Made by a program: the position numbers and the translations under genes. From a virus: a stretch of DNA of 31,819 nucleotides. This document shows positions 1-7,447 of the stretch, piece after piece. Within the stretch, counting starts at the first letter, position 1, and each line of letters begins with the position of its first letter. The DNA is taken from the IMG/VR virus record IMGVR_UViG_3300005935_000076, positions 1 to 31,819 of that record. One strand, given 5' to 3'. The notes under the pieces are model-generated. The model did not search any database and was not told the origin of the DNA. It worked only from the letters and a program-made list of their open reading frames with translations.

Positions 1-13
1 GAAATAATTTATT

Positions 14-42
14 TTGATAAAATTTTCATTTTTTTGAAGAAT
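14..42 (+). promoter_or_regulatory. Sigma70-like promoter, copy 1 of a repeated promoter
   Basis: A -35 element TTGATA (14-19) and a -10 element AAGAAT (37-42) are separated by 17 bases. The same element in the same spacing occurs at 671-699 of the 19-kb block (19671-19699). Similarity continues in exact register into the start region of the downstream gene (ACAGATAATAG, 57-67). Predicted transcription start is about position 49-50, only a few bases before the ATG at 54, so the message could be nearly leaderless. Confidence 0.6.
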
Positions 43-53
43 CGAGTGTAGAA

Positions 54-449
54 ATGACAGATAATAGTAGTAGAGACATTCCATTGATTGGTTGTAAATC
101 CGGGAAGGTGTGGGGAACGACTCAAGAGATTTTTGAATTTAATTCGATTTCGGCTCATATGATAGTAGTCAAAAAGGGGGGTTATTGTTCGACACATATA
201 CATTGTCATAAATGGAATCGGTTTTGTGTTATTAGTGGTGCGTTGAATGTAAAAATAGAACAAGATGATGTGAGTAAGTATTGGGATGATACAGTTTTGG
301 TTAAGGGAGAAATACTGGATGTTCCTCCAGGGGTTGAGCATACTTTTGAGGCTGTAGAGGATTCTGTTGCTATTGAGTTTTATTGGGTTCCACTGGGAGA
401 AGATATTGATCGACAAGGATCAGTTGGTGGTATGAAGAAAAAAAAGTAA
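54..449 (+). CDS. Small cupin-fold protein, mannose-6-phosphate isomerase type II-like
   Basis: A 131-residue single-domain cupin. Residues 48-52 contain the first cupin motif as H-x-H-x-H, followed by a glycine turn (SGAL, 61-64). The second motif is PPGVEHTF (91-98) with the likely metal ligand His96. This pattern resembles the C-terminal cupin of type II mannose-6-phosphate isomerases, which suggests a sugar-phosphate or nucleotide-sugar role in keeping with the downstream glycosyltransferases. A specific reaction cannot be assigned. The protein ends in a run of lysines. The start at 54 lacks a ribosome binding site and lies inside a sequence repeated at 19.7 kb, where it is not a start codon. 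The next in-frame ATG (codon 36) would cut into the fold, so 54 is kept with moderate confidence. Confidence 0.72.
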   Translation: MTDNSSRDIPLIGCKSGKVWGTTQEIFEFNSISAHMIVVKKGGYCSTHIHCHKWNRFCVISGALNVKIEQDDVSKYWDDTVLVKGEILDVPPGVEHTFEAVEDSVAIEFYWVPLGEDIDRQGSVGGMKKKK

Positions 450-540
450 AGTGGGGTTGTAATTAGTTACGATATAGTGTATAGTGTTTAATTAGGGAAG
501 TTGATAGTAGTACATACTTAATTGGAAAAGGAGAAAATAA

Positions 541-1197
541 ATGACTGATAAAGAAAAACTATTATTAATGAAGGAATTTCTTACAGATTTGAGTGAAAAG
601 TGTTTAATAGCATTTGCTGTTTCACATAATTTGACTCCTTTTTTTGATGTAAAAAACGAAATAGGAATGGGTTCTTATTATGCTTTGGTTGCGAGGGAGC
701 TTCTTGCAAAAGTTAATGAGGAAAAATCTGATGTAGAAGAGGAAGTAACACCTTGTGGGGAAGCTGCTTGGCGGCTGTTTATTGGAGATATTCATAGTTG
801 GAAGAATGAATTATGGGAAGAGATAGCAAAACTGAGAAAGTTGATTAATGATAAAAAGGAGTTTGTTGTGGAAGAATCTGTTGTAGAAGAGGAAATAGTG
901 ACAAATGGTGATCAAACAGTTAAAATTACGGTAGATGCTGTGTGGAAACGTTCTTTCAAAAAAGAAACACAAGTTCCAGGTATTTGGAATTTGCTTGTAG
1001 GGTCTACAGGTCTTTATTGTTTGGGAGATATCCATGAAATACAAATACCTCAAGGATATCATTGGCGAGTTTATGGTTTTGAGGATAGTTGTGTTGAGAA
1101 AGGAGAAACACTTTCTTTATTCGAAGCAAAAGAGAGGATTAAAAAAGGACTTAAAAAATTGGGATTGGAGATGGAGGAAGAGTGTGTGTCCCAATGA
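541..1197 (+). CDS. Hypothetical protein
   Basis: A 218-residue protein that I do not recognise. The N-terminal third is helical and mixed in charge. A glutamate- and valine-rich linker follows at about residues 105-120, then a more globular C-terminal half rich in aromatics (WRVYGFEDS) and ending in a basic helix. The start has a good ribosome binding site (AAAAGGAG, 9 bases upstream). The stop overlaps the next start as ATGA. The 91-base gap before it (450-540) holds no other gene and no convincing terminator. Confidence 0.7.
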   Translation: MTDKEKLLLMKEFLTDLSEKCLIAFAVSHNLTPFFDVKNEIGMGSYYALVARELLAKVNEEKSDVEEEVTPCGEAAWRLFIGDIHSWKNELWEEIAKLRKLINDKKEFVVEESVVEEEIVTNGDQTVKITVDAVWKRSFKKETQVPGIWNLLVGSTGLYCLGDIHEIQIPQGYHWRVYGFEDSCVEKGETLSLFEAKERIKKGLKKLGLEMEEECVSQ

Positions 1198-1979
1198 TAC
1201 CAGAATACACAACTGTAGTGGGGGTAGATGCTAAACACCTTAGACAGCTTTCCTGGTCTTGGCCGACGTGGAAGAAACATAAGCCGAGCTTGTTGAAGCA
1301 TCCGATGATAGTGTTCTATGATGTTGAGCAGGTTAATCAGAAAGAAATACAAGAAGTGGTAGATCATCCAAATTTGCAAATTATTGGATGGCCTTTTCCT
1401 GATTATCAATTGAATATAAAGGATGGTGGAGATAAGTGGACTAATCCTCAACGAGTTAAGATGTTGTCGGGGTTTTTGCATGTAGCTGCCAAGCATGTAA
1501 GGACTTCTTACATGTTGAAAATAGACACTGATACCGTGGCAACTGGGGATGATAATTGGATTGATCCTAAGTGGTTTGCTAATTATCCGGGGATTGTAGC
1601 ACAAAAATGGGGCTTTACCAAACCTCCTGATCAGATGATGAAGCTGGATAAATTGTTTGAAAAATATTGTGGAAAGCCTCTAAATCTTATACCAGAGCCG
1701 GGGGAAGACAAACTCAAACACCCACGAATAATTTCTTGGTGTGGTTTTTTTGCAAAGGGTCTTATTGAAATGAGTGCTAATACGGCTAACAAGTTTTGTG
1801 GTGTCGGATCATTGCCTGAGTCAACCCAAGACGGGTATATGTGGTATGTTGCTACAAGGTTGGGTTATCCCGTGAATAGGATTAATGTGAAGGATCGTGG
1901 ATTTTTTCACTGGAGTTCTGATAGGAACGTCATTAAAGCTTCAAAAGACGCTATGGGATTACCAGAAAATGAACATTAA
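1194..1979 (+). CDS. Glycosyltransferase-like protein (GT-A type)
   Basis: A 261-residue protein with the look of a GT-A nucleotide-sugar transferase. An N-terminal beta-alpha segment is followed by YMLKIDTDTVATG, in which Asp111-Thr-Asp113 fits the metal-binding DxD motif. A later segment (IISWCGFFAKG, then DGYMWYVATRLGY) resembles the acceptor half. Sugar and acceptor are unknown. The ATG at 1194 overlaps the previous TGA. An in-frame GTG at 1182 is closer to the GGAGG at 1173-1177, so either start is possible. The stop codon at 1977-1979 is embedded in the start of the next frame (ATGAACATTAA), exactly as at 3749-3759. Confidence 0.72.
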   Translation: MIPEYTTVVGVDAKHLRQLSWSWPTWKKHKPSLLKHPMIVFYDVEQVNQKEIQEVVDHPNLQIIGWPFPDYQLNIKDGGDKWTNPQRVKMLSGFLHVAAKHVRTSYMLKIDTDTVATGDDNWIDPKWFANYPGIVAQKWGFTKPPDQMMKLDKLFEKYCGKPLNLIPEPGEDKLKHPRIISWCGFFAKGLIEMSANTANKFCGVGSLPESTQDGYMWYVATRLGYPVNRINVKDRGFFHWSSDRNVIKASKDAMGLPENEH

Positions 1980-2124
1980 GAAGTCACTATTGATCGTATC
2001 TGGGGTTTGTGCTATATTGATAGCGTTGACCATAGGAAGTCTCCAATTAAACAACTCCGTCTGCGTCGGGCATTCTATTCCTATGGTCGCCTGCGTGGGC
2101 GGGGGGATTTTTGGGAGTGATGAT
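1969..2124 (+). CDS. Signal-peptide/membrane segment in frame with the GIY-YIG nuclease
   Basis: Starting from the ATG at 1969, 52 codons precede the nuclease without a stop. They encode MNIKKS, a hydrophobic stretch of about 20 residues (LLIVSGVCAILIALTIGSL), then a short Cys- and Gly-rich tail ending GGGIFGSDD. This resembles the start of a small secreted or membrane protein and has nothing to do with GIY-YIG nucleases. Its 3' half is richer in G+C than its surroundings. It may be the truncated 5' end of a gene overrun by the nuclease gene, or the N-terminus of a genuine fusion read from 1969 to 3051. The ribosome binding site for 1969 is weak. Confidence 0.5.
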
Positions 2125-3051
2125 ATGGATGAGAAAAGACTAGGGATTATTTATTTAGTAACGAATGTGGTGGATGGAAAACGCTATGTTGGAAAAACCA
2201 TAAGAACATTGCAAATACGTAAGGCTGAGCATAAAAAACATTCGAGGAGGGGGGCTGACACTTTTTTTCATAAAGCAATCCGAAAGCACGGGTTTGATGC
2301 TTTTAATTGGAGAATTTTGTTAATGAACGATGATCCCGATGAATTAAGTGATGCTGAACAGTTTTGTATTAAAAAGTTCAAAACTAGGGCTCCTAAAGGC
2401 TACAACCTCACAGCGGGGGGTGAGGGGATCGTAGGACTTGTACATAGTGAAAAGACTAAAAGGAAGATAAGTGAATCCCATAAAGGAATAAAACTTTCTG
2501 TTGATCATAAAAGGAGAATCAGTGAAGCTGGAATGGGTCGAGTGTCTAGTAGAAGAGGAATACCTTTGTCTTTGAAGACAAAACAAAAAATAAGTGAATT
2601 AACAAGAGGTGAAAAAAATGCTAGTGCTAGATTGACGGAAAGGGAGGTTCTTGAAATTTATCGTAAGGCTGACAGAGGTGAATTACACAGAAAGATAGCG
2701 GCTGAATACAAAATAGCTGAGACAACTGTGTATAATATTTACGCTCGAAGAACTTGGAAATATTTGACAGAACAGGAACCTAGACGAACAACACCTCTAC
2801 CGAAAAAGGTTTTAACAGTAGAACAACGCACAAGGATGAGTAAATCTCAATTAGGTCTTAGTAGGGGTGAAAAAAATGCTAGTGCTAAATTGACAGAAGA
2901 GGATGTATATGCAGTTCGGAGGCTTATAGTTAGTGGAGAAAAACAAAGGGTGATTGCAGATGATTATGGGGTCACATATCAAACAATATATGCCATTAAA
3001 ACCCGTCGTACATGGAAGTACCTTCCCGAACAAGACAAAAAGGAGAACTAA
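2125..3051 (+). CDS. GIY-YIG homing-type endonuclease with NUMOD3-like and duplicated HTH modules
   Basis: A 308-residue nuclease if started at the ATG at 2125, which has GGGAG seven bases upstream. Residues 7-10 (GIIY) and 21-23 (YVG) form the GIY-YIG motif; Arg32, Glu78 and Asn94 fit the conserved catalytic positions. Residues 105-160 contain NUMOD3-like repeats (HSEKTKRKISESHKG and similar). Two tandem ~55-residue modules follow (about 161-217 and 247-303), each beginning RGEKNASA, holding a helix-turn-helix and ending RRTWKYL-x-EQ. Such proteins cut DNA at a long target and spread by homing. The gene is free-standing between a glycosyltransferase and a methyltransferase, and I see no intron. 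It is in frame with an unrelated hydrophobic N-terminus (1969). Confidence 0.9.
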   Translation: MDEKRLGIIYLVTNVVDGKRYVGKTIRTLQIRKAEHKKHSRRGADTFFHKAIRKHGFDAFNWRILLMNDDPDELSDAEQFCIKKFKTRAPKGYNLTAGGEGIVGLVHSEKTKRKISESHKGIKLSVDHKRRISEAGMGRVSSRRGIPLSLKTKQKISELTRGEKNASARLTEREVLEIYRKADRGELHRKIAAEYKIAETTVYNIYARRTWKYLTEQEPRRTTPLPKKVLTVEQRTRMSKSQLGLSRGEKNASAKLTEEDVYAVRRLIVSGEKQRVIADDYGVTYQTIYAIKTRRTWKYLPEQDKKEN

Positions 3052-3054
3052 AAT

Positions 3055-3759
3055 ATGTGTGCGTCCCGGTTAATGCGGAGAAGTGGCATAGCATGTGGAA
3101 TAACAGCCGAATTACTTGACTTTGTTCCAGATCGTGTGGTACAGGTTGGAATTGGTTATCACCACGAAGAGGCACTAGTTTTGGCTGAGGAATGGCCAAA
3201 TTGTTTGTTCACGGGTTATGAAGCTCATCCCGGTATAGTTAAAAATTTGAAGGACTACCCTGGGGAAGTAATAGAGGTGGCGATTAGTGACGAAATAGGC
3301 ACTAAACCATTTTTCATTAAGAAAAGACATGGGGATGGTAGTTCGTTATTTGAACATGATTTGAGTAAGGCAAAAAATGTTGAAGAGATACAAGTACGTT
3401 GTAGCACACTTGATAATTTTTGGAGTAATGTTGAAATTGGCAAGGCTCTTTTGTGGCTTGACTGCGAAGGAGGGGAGTTAGACGCTATGCGTGGAGGAGT
3501 GGAGCTTCTTAAAAAGATACAACTTGTGAATCTGGAAATGACATCTTGCCCACCTGGAAGTGGTTGGTGTTCTATTGTTGAAACTCACGCATTTTTGGAA
3601 GATCATGGTTTTTATCAATTAACTTCTCATTCAAATCGTAGTTCTGCCGGACAGGCGGACTTCTTGTATGTTAAACACAAGTGGTTTTTATCAGAATATT
3701 GTACGAATCCGTGGGAAATTACGCGACATGCTGCTGAGGTGGGAAAATATGAACATTAA
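3055..3759 (+). CDS. FkbM-type SAM-dependent methyltransferase
   Basis: A 234-residue protein with the FkbM methyltransferase pattern. A Rossmann SAM-binding start VQVGIGYHHEEAL (about residues 30-42) is followed by an acidic residue after strand 2 (GYEAHPG). The hallmark segment ALLWLDCEGGELDAMRGG leads into a strand with NLEM. FkbM enzymes methylate hydroxyl groups of sugars and other small molecules, which fits the glycan-tailoring neighbourhood; the substrate is unknown. The gene follows the nuclease by three bases. Its last codons overlap the next start in ATGAACATTAA, the same junction sequence as at 1969. Confidence 0.82.
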   Translation: MCASRLMRRSGIACGITAELLDFVPDRVVQVGIGYHHEEALVLAEEWPNCLFTGYEAHPGIVKNLKDYPGEVIEVAISDEIGTKPFFIKKRHGDGSSLFEHDLSKAKNVEEIQVRCSTLDNFWSNVEIGKALLWLDCEGGELDAMRGGVELLKKIQLVNLEMTSCPPGSGWCSIVETHAFLEDHGFYQLTSHSNRSSAGQADFLYVKHKWFLSEYCTNPWEITRHAAEVGKYEH

Positions 3760-4141
3760 AGAAATGTGGGAAAAGAAACAATCGCTAGAAGTTCAAGAGG
3801 AGGAAATGGCGAGTAAAATAGGAGAGAGATGGCATATACTCCATAATTATCCATTTGAGGGGTTTGTGACTGACTGGTGGGTTAATGATGAGGTAATAAG
3901 AGTTGATTATCGTTATTCTTCGCAGTCTGGAAGTGAAGAATGTTATACAGGTAGCTATCTTATACGTTTTTTTGAAATAGACGATGAGGAAGAAGCCTTC
4001 AAAGCTTATGAAGCTTATCTAAAAGAGGAAAGAAGAAAAGTAAAAAACGAAGCTGCTAAGCAGAAACGAATTAATGATGAGAAATTCAAAGAAGGCGAGA
4101 AAGAGTTATATTTATCCTTAAAAGAAAAGTATGGAGAGTAA
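3749..4141 (+). CDS. Small acidic protein, member 1 of a tandem paralogous family
   Basis: A 130-residue protein of unknown function. It begins MNIKEMWEKKQSLE, has a central beta-rich part (WHILHNY, VIRVDYRYS), then YLIRFFEIDDEEEAFKAYEAYLKE and a long lysine/glutamate helix that is probably a coiled coil. The gene at 4144 shares the M-[NK]-IK-x-MW opening, the central part and the RFFE-[MI]-x-D-x2-EA-x-KA-x2-Y block; the genes at 4482 and 4539 share parts of it. The start at 3749 is chosen over an upstream in-frame start because it restores the family N-terminus and has GAGG nine bases upstream. Confidence 0.75.
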   Translation: MNIKEMWEKKQSLEVQEEEMASKIGERWHILHNYPFEGFVTDWWVNDEVIRVDYRYSSQSGSEECYTGSYLIRFFEIDDEEEAFKAYEAYLKEERRKVKNEAAKQKRINDEKFKEGEKELYLSLKEKYGE

Positions 4142-4143
4142 AA

Positions 4144-4485
4144 ATGAAGATTAAAGACATGTGGGACAAACGACGATCATTGGAAATTGATATTGATGAG
4201 TTGGGGCATACAGTAAGTAATAGGTGGCGAATACTCACTGGTTATGAATGTGTTGTAGTTGAGTGGTGTGTGGGTGAGGAAATGATACAAATCGACTATT
4301 ATTATGAACCAGATTGGAGGGTTGAAGATAAATACACAATAGATGTTCCTGTTCGTTTTTTTGAAATGGAAGACGATCAAGAAGCTCGTAAAGCTTGGGA
4401 TAAATACTGGCAGGAAATCAAGGATCAGGATCAGGATCTAGATGAGAAATATTTATTATGTGAAAAGCTGGTGAGTGAATTATGA
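4144..4485 (+). CDS. Small acidic protein, member 2 of the tandem family
   Basis: A 113-residue paralogue of the preceding protein: MKIKDMWDKRRSLEID, then WRILTGYEC, then a QIDYYYE strand and VRFFEMEDDQEARKAWDKYW. It lacks the long C-terminal coiled coil of member 1. Function is unknown. Ribosome binding site GGAGAG lies about eight bases before the ATG. The stop overlaps the start of the next short frame as ATGA. Confidence 0.75.
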   Translation: MKIKDMWDKRRSLEIDIDELGHTVSNRWRILTGYECVVVEWCVGEEMIQIDYYYEPDWRVEDKYTIDVPVRFFEMEDDQEARKAWDKYWQEIKDQDQDLDEKYLLCEKLVSEL

Positions 4486-4535
4486 AGATTAAAGAATTGT
4501 ACCAGAAACTAAAAGAAAAAAGAAAGAAGAGTTGA
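4482..4535 (+). CDS. 17-residue remnant of the tandem family
   Basis: The frame encodes only MKIKELYQKLKEKRKKS. It starts with the same ATGAAGATTAA bases as its neighbours, overlaps the previous stop (ATGA) and ends three bases before the next ATG. It may be a translated micropeptide, or more likely the leftover N-terminus of a deleted family member that keeps the translation chain going. Confidence 0.4.
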   Translation: MKIKELYQKLKEKRKKS

Positions 4536-4538
4536 ATC

Positions 4539-4880
4539 ATGAAGATTAAAAAATTGTTAATGAAAATGGCTGAATATGAGCATGGTCACATGCATTTACA
4601 TTGGGATATTAGTGATAGATTGGCATCTTTTATAGCCAAGTCTAATATGGTGGTGTGTGTTTATGAATGTTGGACAAAAGGGTCTTTTGTGTTTTGTAAC
4701 TATTCTCTTGGGACAGAATTGCAAACAATCAGTATTCCTATTTCTATTTGGGACACAAAAGACATACAAGAGGCTCGTAAAGCTTTTTGGGAGTATAGAG
4801 AAGAGTTGGATCGTGGTAAAAAAATAATGGAGTTGAATCGTGCCAAAAACATGAAGGAGAGTGAATCATGCCAGACATAG
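4539..4880 (+). CDS. Small protein, divergent member of the tandem family
   Basis: A 113-residue protein beginning MKIKKLLMKMAEYEH. It keeps the late block as SIWDTKDIQEARKAFWEYREEL, matching the RFFE-EA-KA-Y block of the genes at 3749 and 4144, but the middle is different and Cys/Trp-rich (VYECWTKGSFVFCNY). Function unknown. Its end overlaps the next gene by 13 bases. Confidence 0.68.
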   Translation: MKIKKLLMKMAEYEHGHMHLHWDISDRLASFIAKSNMVVCVYECWTKGSFVFCNYSLGTELQTISIPISIWDTKDIQEARKAFWEYREELDRGKKIMELNRAKNMKESESCQT

Positions 4881-5050
4881 CAAAATTACGAATTGATGCT
4901 TTTTGTAAAGAGTGCGGAGCAGCTTTAGTCTGTGAAGTTTCGGTGGTTACAGATGGTCTTTCTATTGATGTAGAACCTTGTGAAGAGTGTATGAAGAAAA
5001 GATACAAATATGGTTTTGTTGATGGCGGAATCAATAGTAGGAGAAAATGA
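4868..5050 (+). CDS. Small zinc-ribbon-like protein
   Basis: A 60-residue protein with two CxxC knuckles (FCKECG near residue 13 and PCEECM near residue 38) around a short beta hairpin, as expected of a zinc ribbon. It probably binds zinc and could contact nucleic acid or protein; no partner can be named. Ribosome binding site AAGGAGAG is upstream. The stop abuts the next ATG. Confidence 0.68.
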   Translation: MPDIAKLRIDAFCKECGAALVCEVSVVTDGLSIDVEPCEECMKKRYKYGFVDGGINSRRK

Positions 5051-5932
5051 ATGAATAGACTTATCTTTTTTCTGACAAGTGCCATCCCCCATTTGCCATA
5101 TCTTACCACGGCTTTGTGGACATTGAAGGAATTTTGGAATGAAGAAATTCGTGTTTACGCTTACCCGGAGTCCATTAGTCTTGTTGAAACTATATGTGCG
5201 GATAAACATCTGAATGCAAAAGCGGTTTCTTATACACCTAAACGAACTGGTAGAAATTCTCAATTTTTGAATAAAATTTCGATTGCACAGCAAATCGAAG
5301 CAGATGTATCCCTTTATTTAGACTGCGATGTTACGACTCATGGTAGTTTGGAACCCCTCTTTTATTATGCTAATAAAAACGGTTTTTGTTCGACCCAATT
5401 TTGTGATTGGCGTGTTGCGAGTAGGATGATGCGATCACGCCTAGAAACACTTCGTGAATTTGACATCATCGACAAGGACATCCTAGACCAAACTTTGGAA
5501 GGTGACTGGCCTTCTGTTAATGGGGGAGTATGGGCTTGTAGACCGGATTCTCCCGTACTCAATAAATGGTTAGAATGGTCGGTAGCTGCAAATTCGACAT
5601 TCATTCCAGATGAGAAGGTCTTGCATCTCATGCAGACTTTCTTCTCTACCGTAATGTACAAACCCTTTTACACACTATGCGAGGAAGGCCAATATAATTG
5701 CAGCCCAAAATACCAATCCGAGAATTTATCAGACGATCAAGTCGTCATACGTCATTTTCATGGTGACTCAAATGTACGTAGAAACAAATCTGAAAAAGGA
5801 TATAAAATTTGGCGACCAATATTCCAAGAGTGCCTGGATAATAACGTGGGGTCTATTTGTGATTGGTATAAAGATGTTGGGAATAAATACTTAAACCGAA
5901 CTTTGAAGGAGGAAAAGGAACGTGACACGTAA
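5051..5932 (+). CDS. GT8-like glycosyltransferase
   Basis: A 293-residue protein. The N-terminus reads RLIFFLTSAIPHLPYLTTALWTL, the opening strand and helix of a GT-A fold. Asp91-Cys-Asp93 in SLYLDCDVT is the metal/nucleotide-sugar DxD motif. VNGGVWACRPDSP resembles the NAGV/NGGV segment of GT8-type enzymes, and a late VIRHFHGDSN could provide the second metal or donor contact. Donor and acceptor are unknown. The gene overlaps the next one by 11 bases. The stretch from here to about 6.4 kb uses more C-ending codons and looks richer in G+C than its neighbours, suggesting a different origin. Confidence 0.76.
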   Translation: MNRLIFFLTSAIPHLPYLTTALWTLKEFWNEEIRVYAYPESISLVETICADKHLNAKAVSYTPKRTGRNSQFLNKISIAQQIEADVSLYLDCDVTTHGSLEPLFYYANKNGFCSTQFCDWRVASRMMRSRLETLREFDIIDKDILDQTLEGDWPSVNGGVWACRPDSPVLNKWLEWSVAANSTFIPDEKVLHLMQTFFSTVMYKPFYTLCEEGQYNCSPKYQSENLSDDQVVIRHFHGDSNVRRNKSEKGYKIWRPIFQECLDNNVGSICDWYKDVGNKYLNRTLKEEKERDT

Positions 5933-6560
5933 ATTCGGAATCGACGTTACAGAACATGACTTTCAATTCACACGACACTGGCACCTAAATCGAAATGGGG
6001 AAACCTTTGTTAAATACATCATCCCCGAATACTACAATAAGCCCATTTTGTATTTGGAATTAGGGGTATTTGAAGGCATGTCTACCACTTGGATGTTCCA
6101 ACATGTACTCTGTCATCCCGATTCGAGGGCAGTGGTCTGTGATCCGTGGTTGCAAACTCGTAAACTAGGCCCAGAGAAAATGGAAGCAGTCCGAGTACGG
6201 GCTTATCATAATCTCAAACCCTGGACTAGGACTAACAGATGTAAAATCATTCGAGGTAACAGTGCTGAAGTCCTTCGTCATATGTGTGGTAAAGGCGGCT
6301 ATGAGGGGGTTTCTAAAAACTCCGTGGACTTGGCGTTTGTAGACGGAAATCACAATAAATTTTCTGTACTCGACGACGTACAACACGTTTATAAGCTAGT
6401 TAAACCGGGGGGCATGATACTTTTTGATGACATAGAAAATCATATAGAAAAGAAAAATTATGTCAAGCAAGGTGTTGAAATGTGGTTAAAAGAGGCTGGA
6501 GATACCGTGAAATTGGAGTGGAAACATCGGTATATGGAAGGGTATAGAAAGTCATTATAG
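5922..6560 (+). CDS. Class I SAM-dependent methyltransferase
   Basis: A 212-residue protein of the Methyltransf_24 kind. YLELGVFEGMSTTWMF (about residues 44-59) is the glycine-rich SAM loop, VVCDPW provides the strand-2 acidic residue, and VDLAFVDGNHN followed by LVKPGGMILFDDI is the typical strand-4/5 region. These enzymes often act on small molecules or sugars. Start is a GTG preceded by GGAGG; it overlaps the previous gene. Substrate is not identifiable. A second, divergent relative lies at 6800. Confidence 0.8.
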   Translation: MTRKFGIDVTEHDFQFTRHWHLNRNGETFVKYIIPEYYNKPILYLELGVFEGMSTTWMFQHVLCHPDSRAVVCDPWLQTRKLGPEKMEAVRVRAYHNLKPWTRTNRCKIIRGNSAEVLRHMCGKGGYEGVSKNSVDLAFVDGNHNKFSVLDDVQHVYKLVKPGGMILFDDIENHIEKKNYVKQGVEMWLKEAGDTVKLEWKHRYMEGYRKSL

Positions 6561-6563
6561 GTA

Positions 6564-6758
6564 ATGAGTGATATAATTATTAAATTCACTGAGGAAGAGT
6601 TTGAACGTTTGACTTCGGTGACGATGTTTAGTAGTAATCCCGCTGATTTTGGGGAACAACTTAAATTGGTTGTTCAAAGGGGTAATATATTTAAGGAAAA
6701 TAGAGAGGCTAGTGCTTCAGGCACTTGGGCAGACCCACACAAAGGTCCGTTCATATAA
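6564..6758 (+). CDS. Hypothetical small protein
   Basis: A 64-residue protein that begins four bases after the previous stop. The N-terminal half looks like a short beta-helix unit (IIIKFTEEEFERL) and the C-terminus is Gly/Pro-rich and probably disordered. No recognisable domain. The ribosome binding site is poor, so it would depend on coupling to the upstream gene. Confidence 0.5.
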   Translation: MSDIIIKFTEEEFERLTSVTMFSSNPADFGEQLKLVVQRGNIFKENREASASGTWADPHKGPFI

Positions 6759-6799
6759 ATGAAAACTGGAATGTAAACAATCAAAAATTGAGGAGTAAT

Positions 6800-7354
6800 A
6801 TGAGATCACATACAAAATCATTGATAAAGTTGATACGAAAAGAAATTGGAGAACCAACAAAGGGCGTAGAAATTGGTGTCTGGAAAGGATCGGCTAGTAT
6901 ACCGTTGTTAGAGACATTTCAAGAGTTAAAACTAATTATGGTAGACCGTTATAAACAATGCGATCCTAATAGACCTGATGGTGGTATGATTAATGTTACA
7001 CAGGCGGAGATGTTTGAAGCGTTGAATTATGTTATTGATAATACGTTTTTTGCTGATGATCGACGTGTGATGATGGTAGGAAATTCCATTATCTCGGCTA
7101 GTTTTGTAAAAGACAATTCTCTTGATTTTGCTTTTATTGACGCTGATCATAGCTATGAATCAGTACAGAAAGATGTGCCATGTTGGTGGTCAAAATTACG
7201 ACGGAAGGGTTTATATTGTGGACATGATTATAATGGACATGGTGATAAGATTGGGCGATTTGGAGTTAAACGTGCTGTAGATGAGTGGGCGGAAAGCGTG
7301 GGTGTTGAAATTAAAGTAACAGGATCACATATTTGGTGGACAATAAAACCATGA
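6800..7354 (+). CDS. Class I SAM-dependent methyltransferase
   Basis: A 184-residue protein with GVEIGVWKGSASIPLL as the SAM-binding loop, LIMVDRYK with the acidic residue of strand 2, and SLDFAFIDADHSYESVQKD as the strand-4 segment. This is the same family as the enzyme at 5922. I start it at 6800, where GAGGAG lies four bases upstream and the protein begins just before the conserved fold; an in-frame upstream start at 6725 would add 25 non-conserved residues overlapping the previous gene. The stop overlaps the start of a radical-SAM fragment (ATGA). Confidence 0.8.
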   Translation: MRSHTKSLIKLIRKEIGEPTKGVEIGVWKGSASIPLLETFQELKLIMVDRYKQCDPNRPDGGMINVTQAEMFEALNYVIDNTFFADDRRVMMVGNSIISASFVKDNSLDFAFIDADHSYESVQKDVPCWWSKLRRKGLYCGHDYNGHGDKIGRFGVKRAVDEWAESVGVEIKVTGSHIWWTIKP

Positions 7355-7428
7355 GATTTCAAATTGTTTTTACTTATGGATGTAATTTGTCTTGCAAATA
7401 TTGTGCCTATCACGATATTGGGTTTTAA
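7351..7428 (+). pseudogene. Radical SAM enzyme, N-terminal stub
   Basis: A 25-codon frame overlapping the previous stop encodes MRFQIVFTYGCNLSCKYCA and then stops. C-x3-C-x2-C preceded by a hydrophobic strand (residues 11, 15 and 18) is the signature that holds the 4Fe-4S cluster of radical SAM enzymes, always near the N-terminus. The rest of the enzyme is absent; the next gene is unrelated. This looks like the 5' remnant of a deleted radical SAM gene. It is unlikely to be functional. Confidence 0.68.
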
Positions 7429-7447
7429 TTTAGGGAGGCTCGAATAG

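Noticed and set aside
9-416. Minus-strand open frames across the window (for example 135 codons here, 177 codons at 1071-1604)
   Set aside because: They lie opposite well-supported + strand genes, lack ribosome binding sites and have composition typical of antisense shadows.
1034-1234. A 66-codon + strand frame overlapping two genes
   Set aside because: It runs out of frame across the junction of the 541 and 1194 genes and has no motif or start signal.
1897-1968. Upstream extension of the GIY-YIG frame
   Set aside because: It reads out of frame through the end of the glycosyltransferase gene; the plausible starts are 1969 or 2125.
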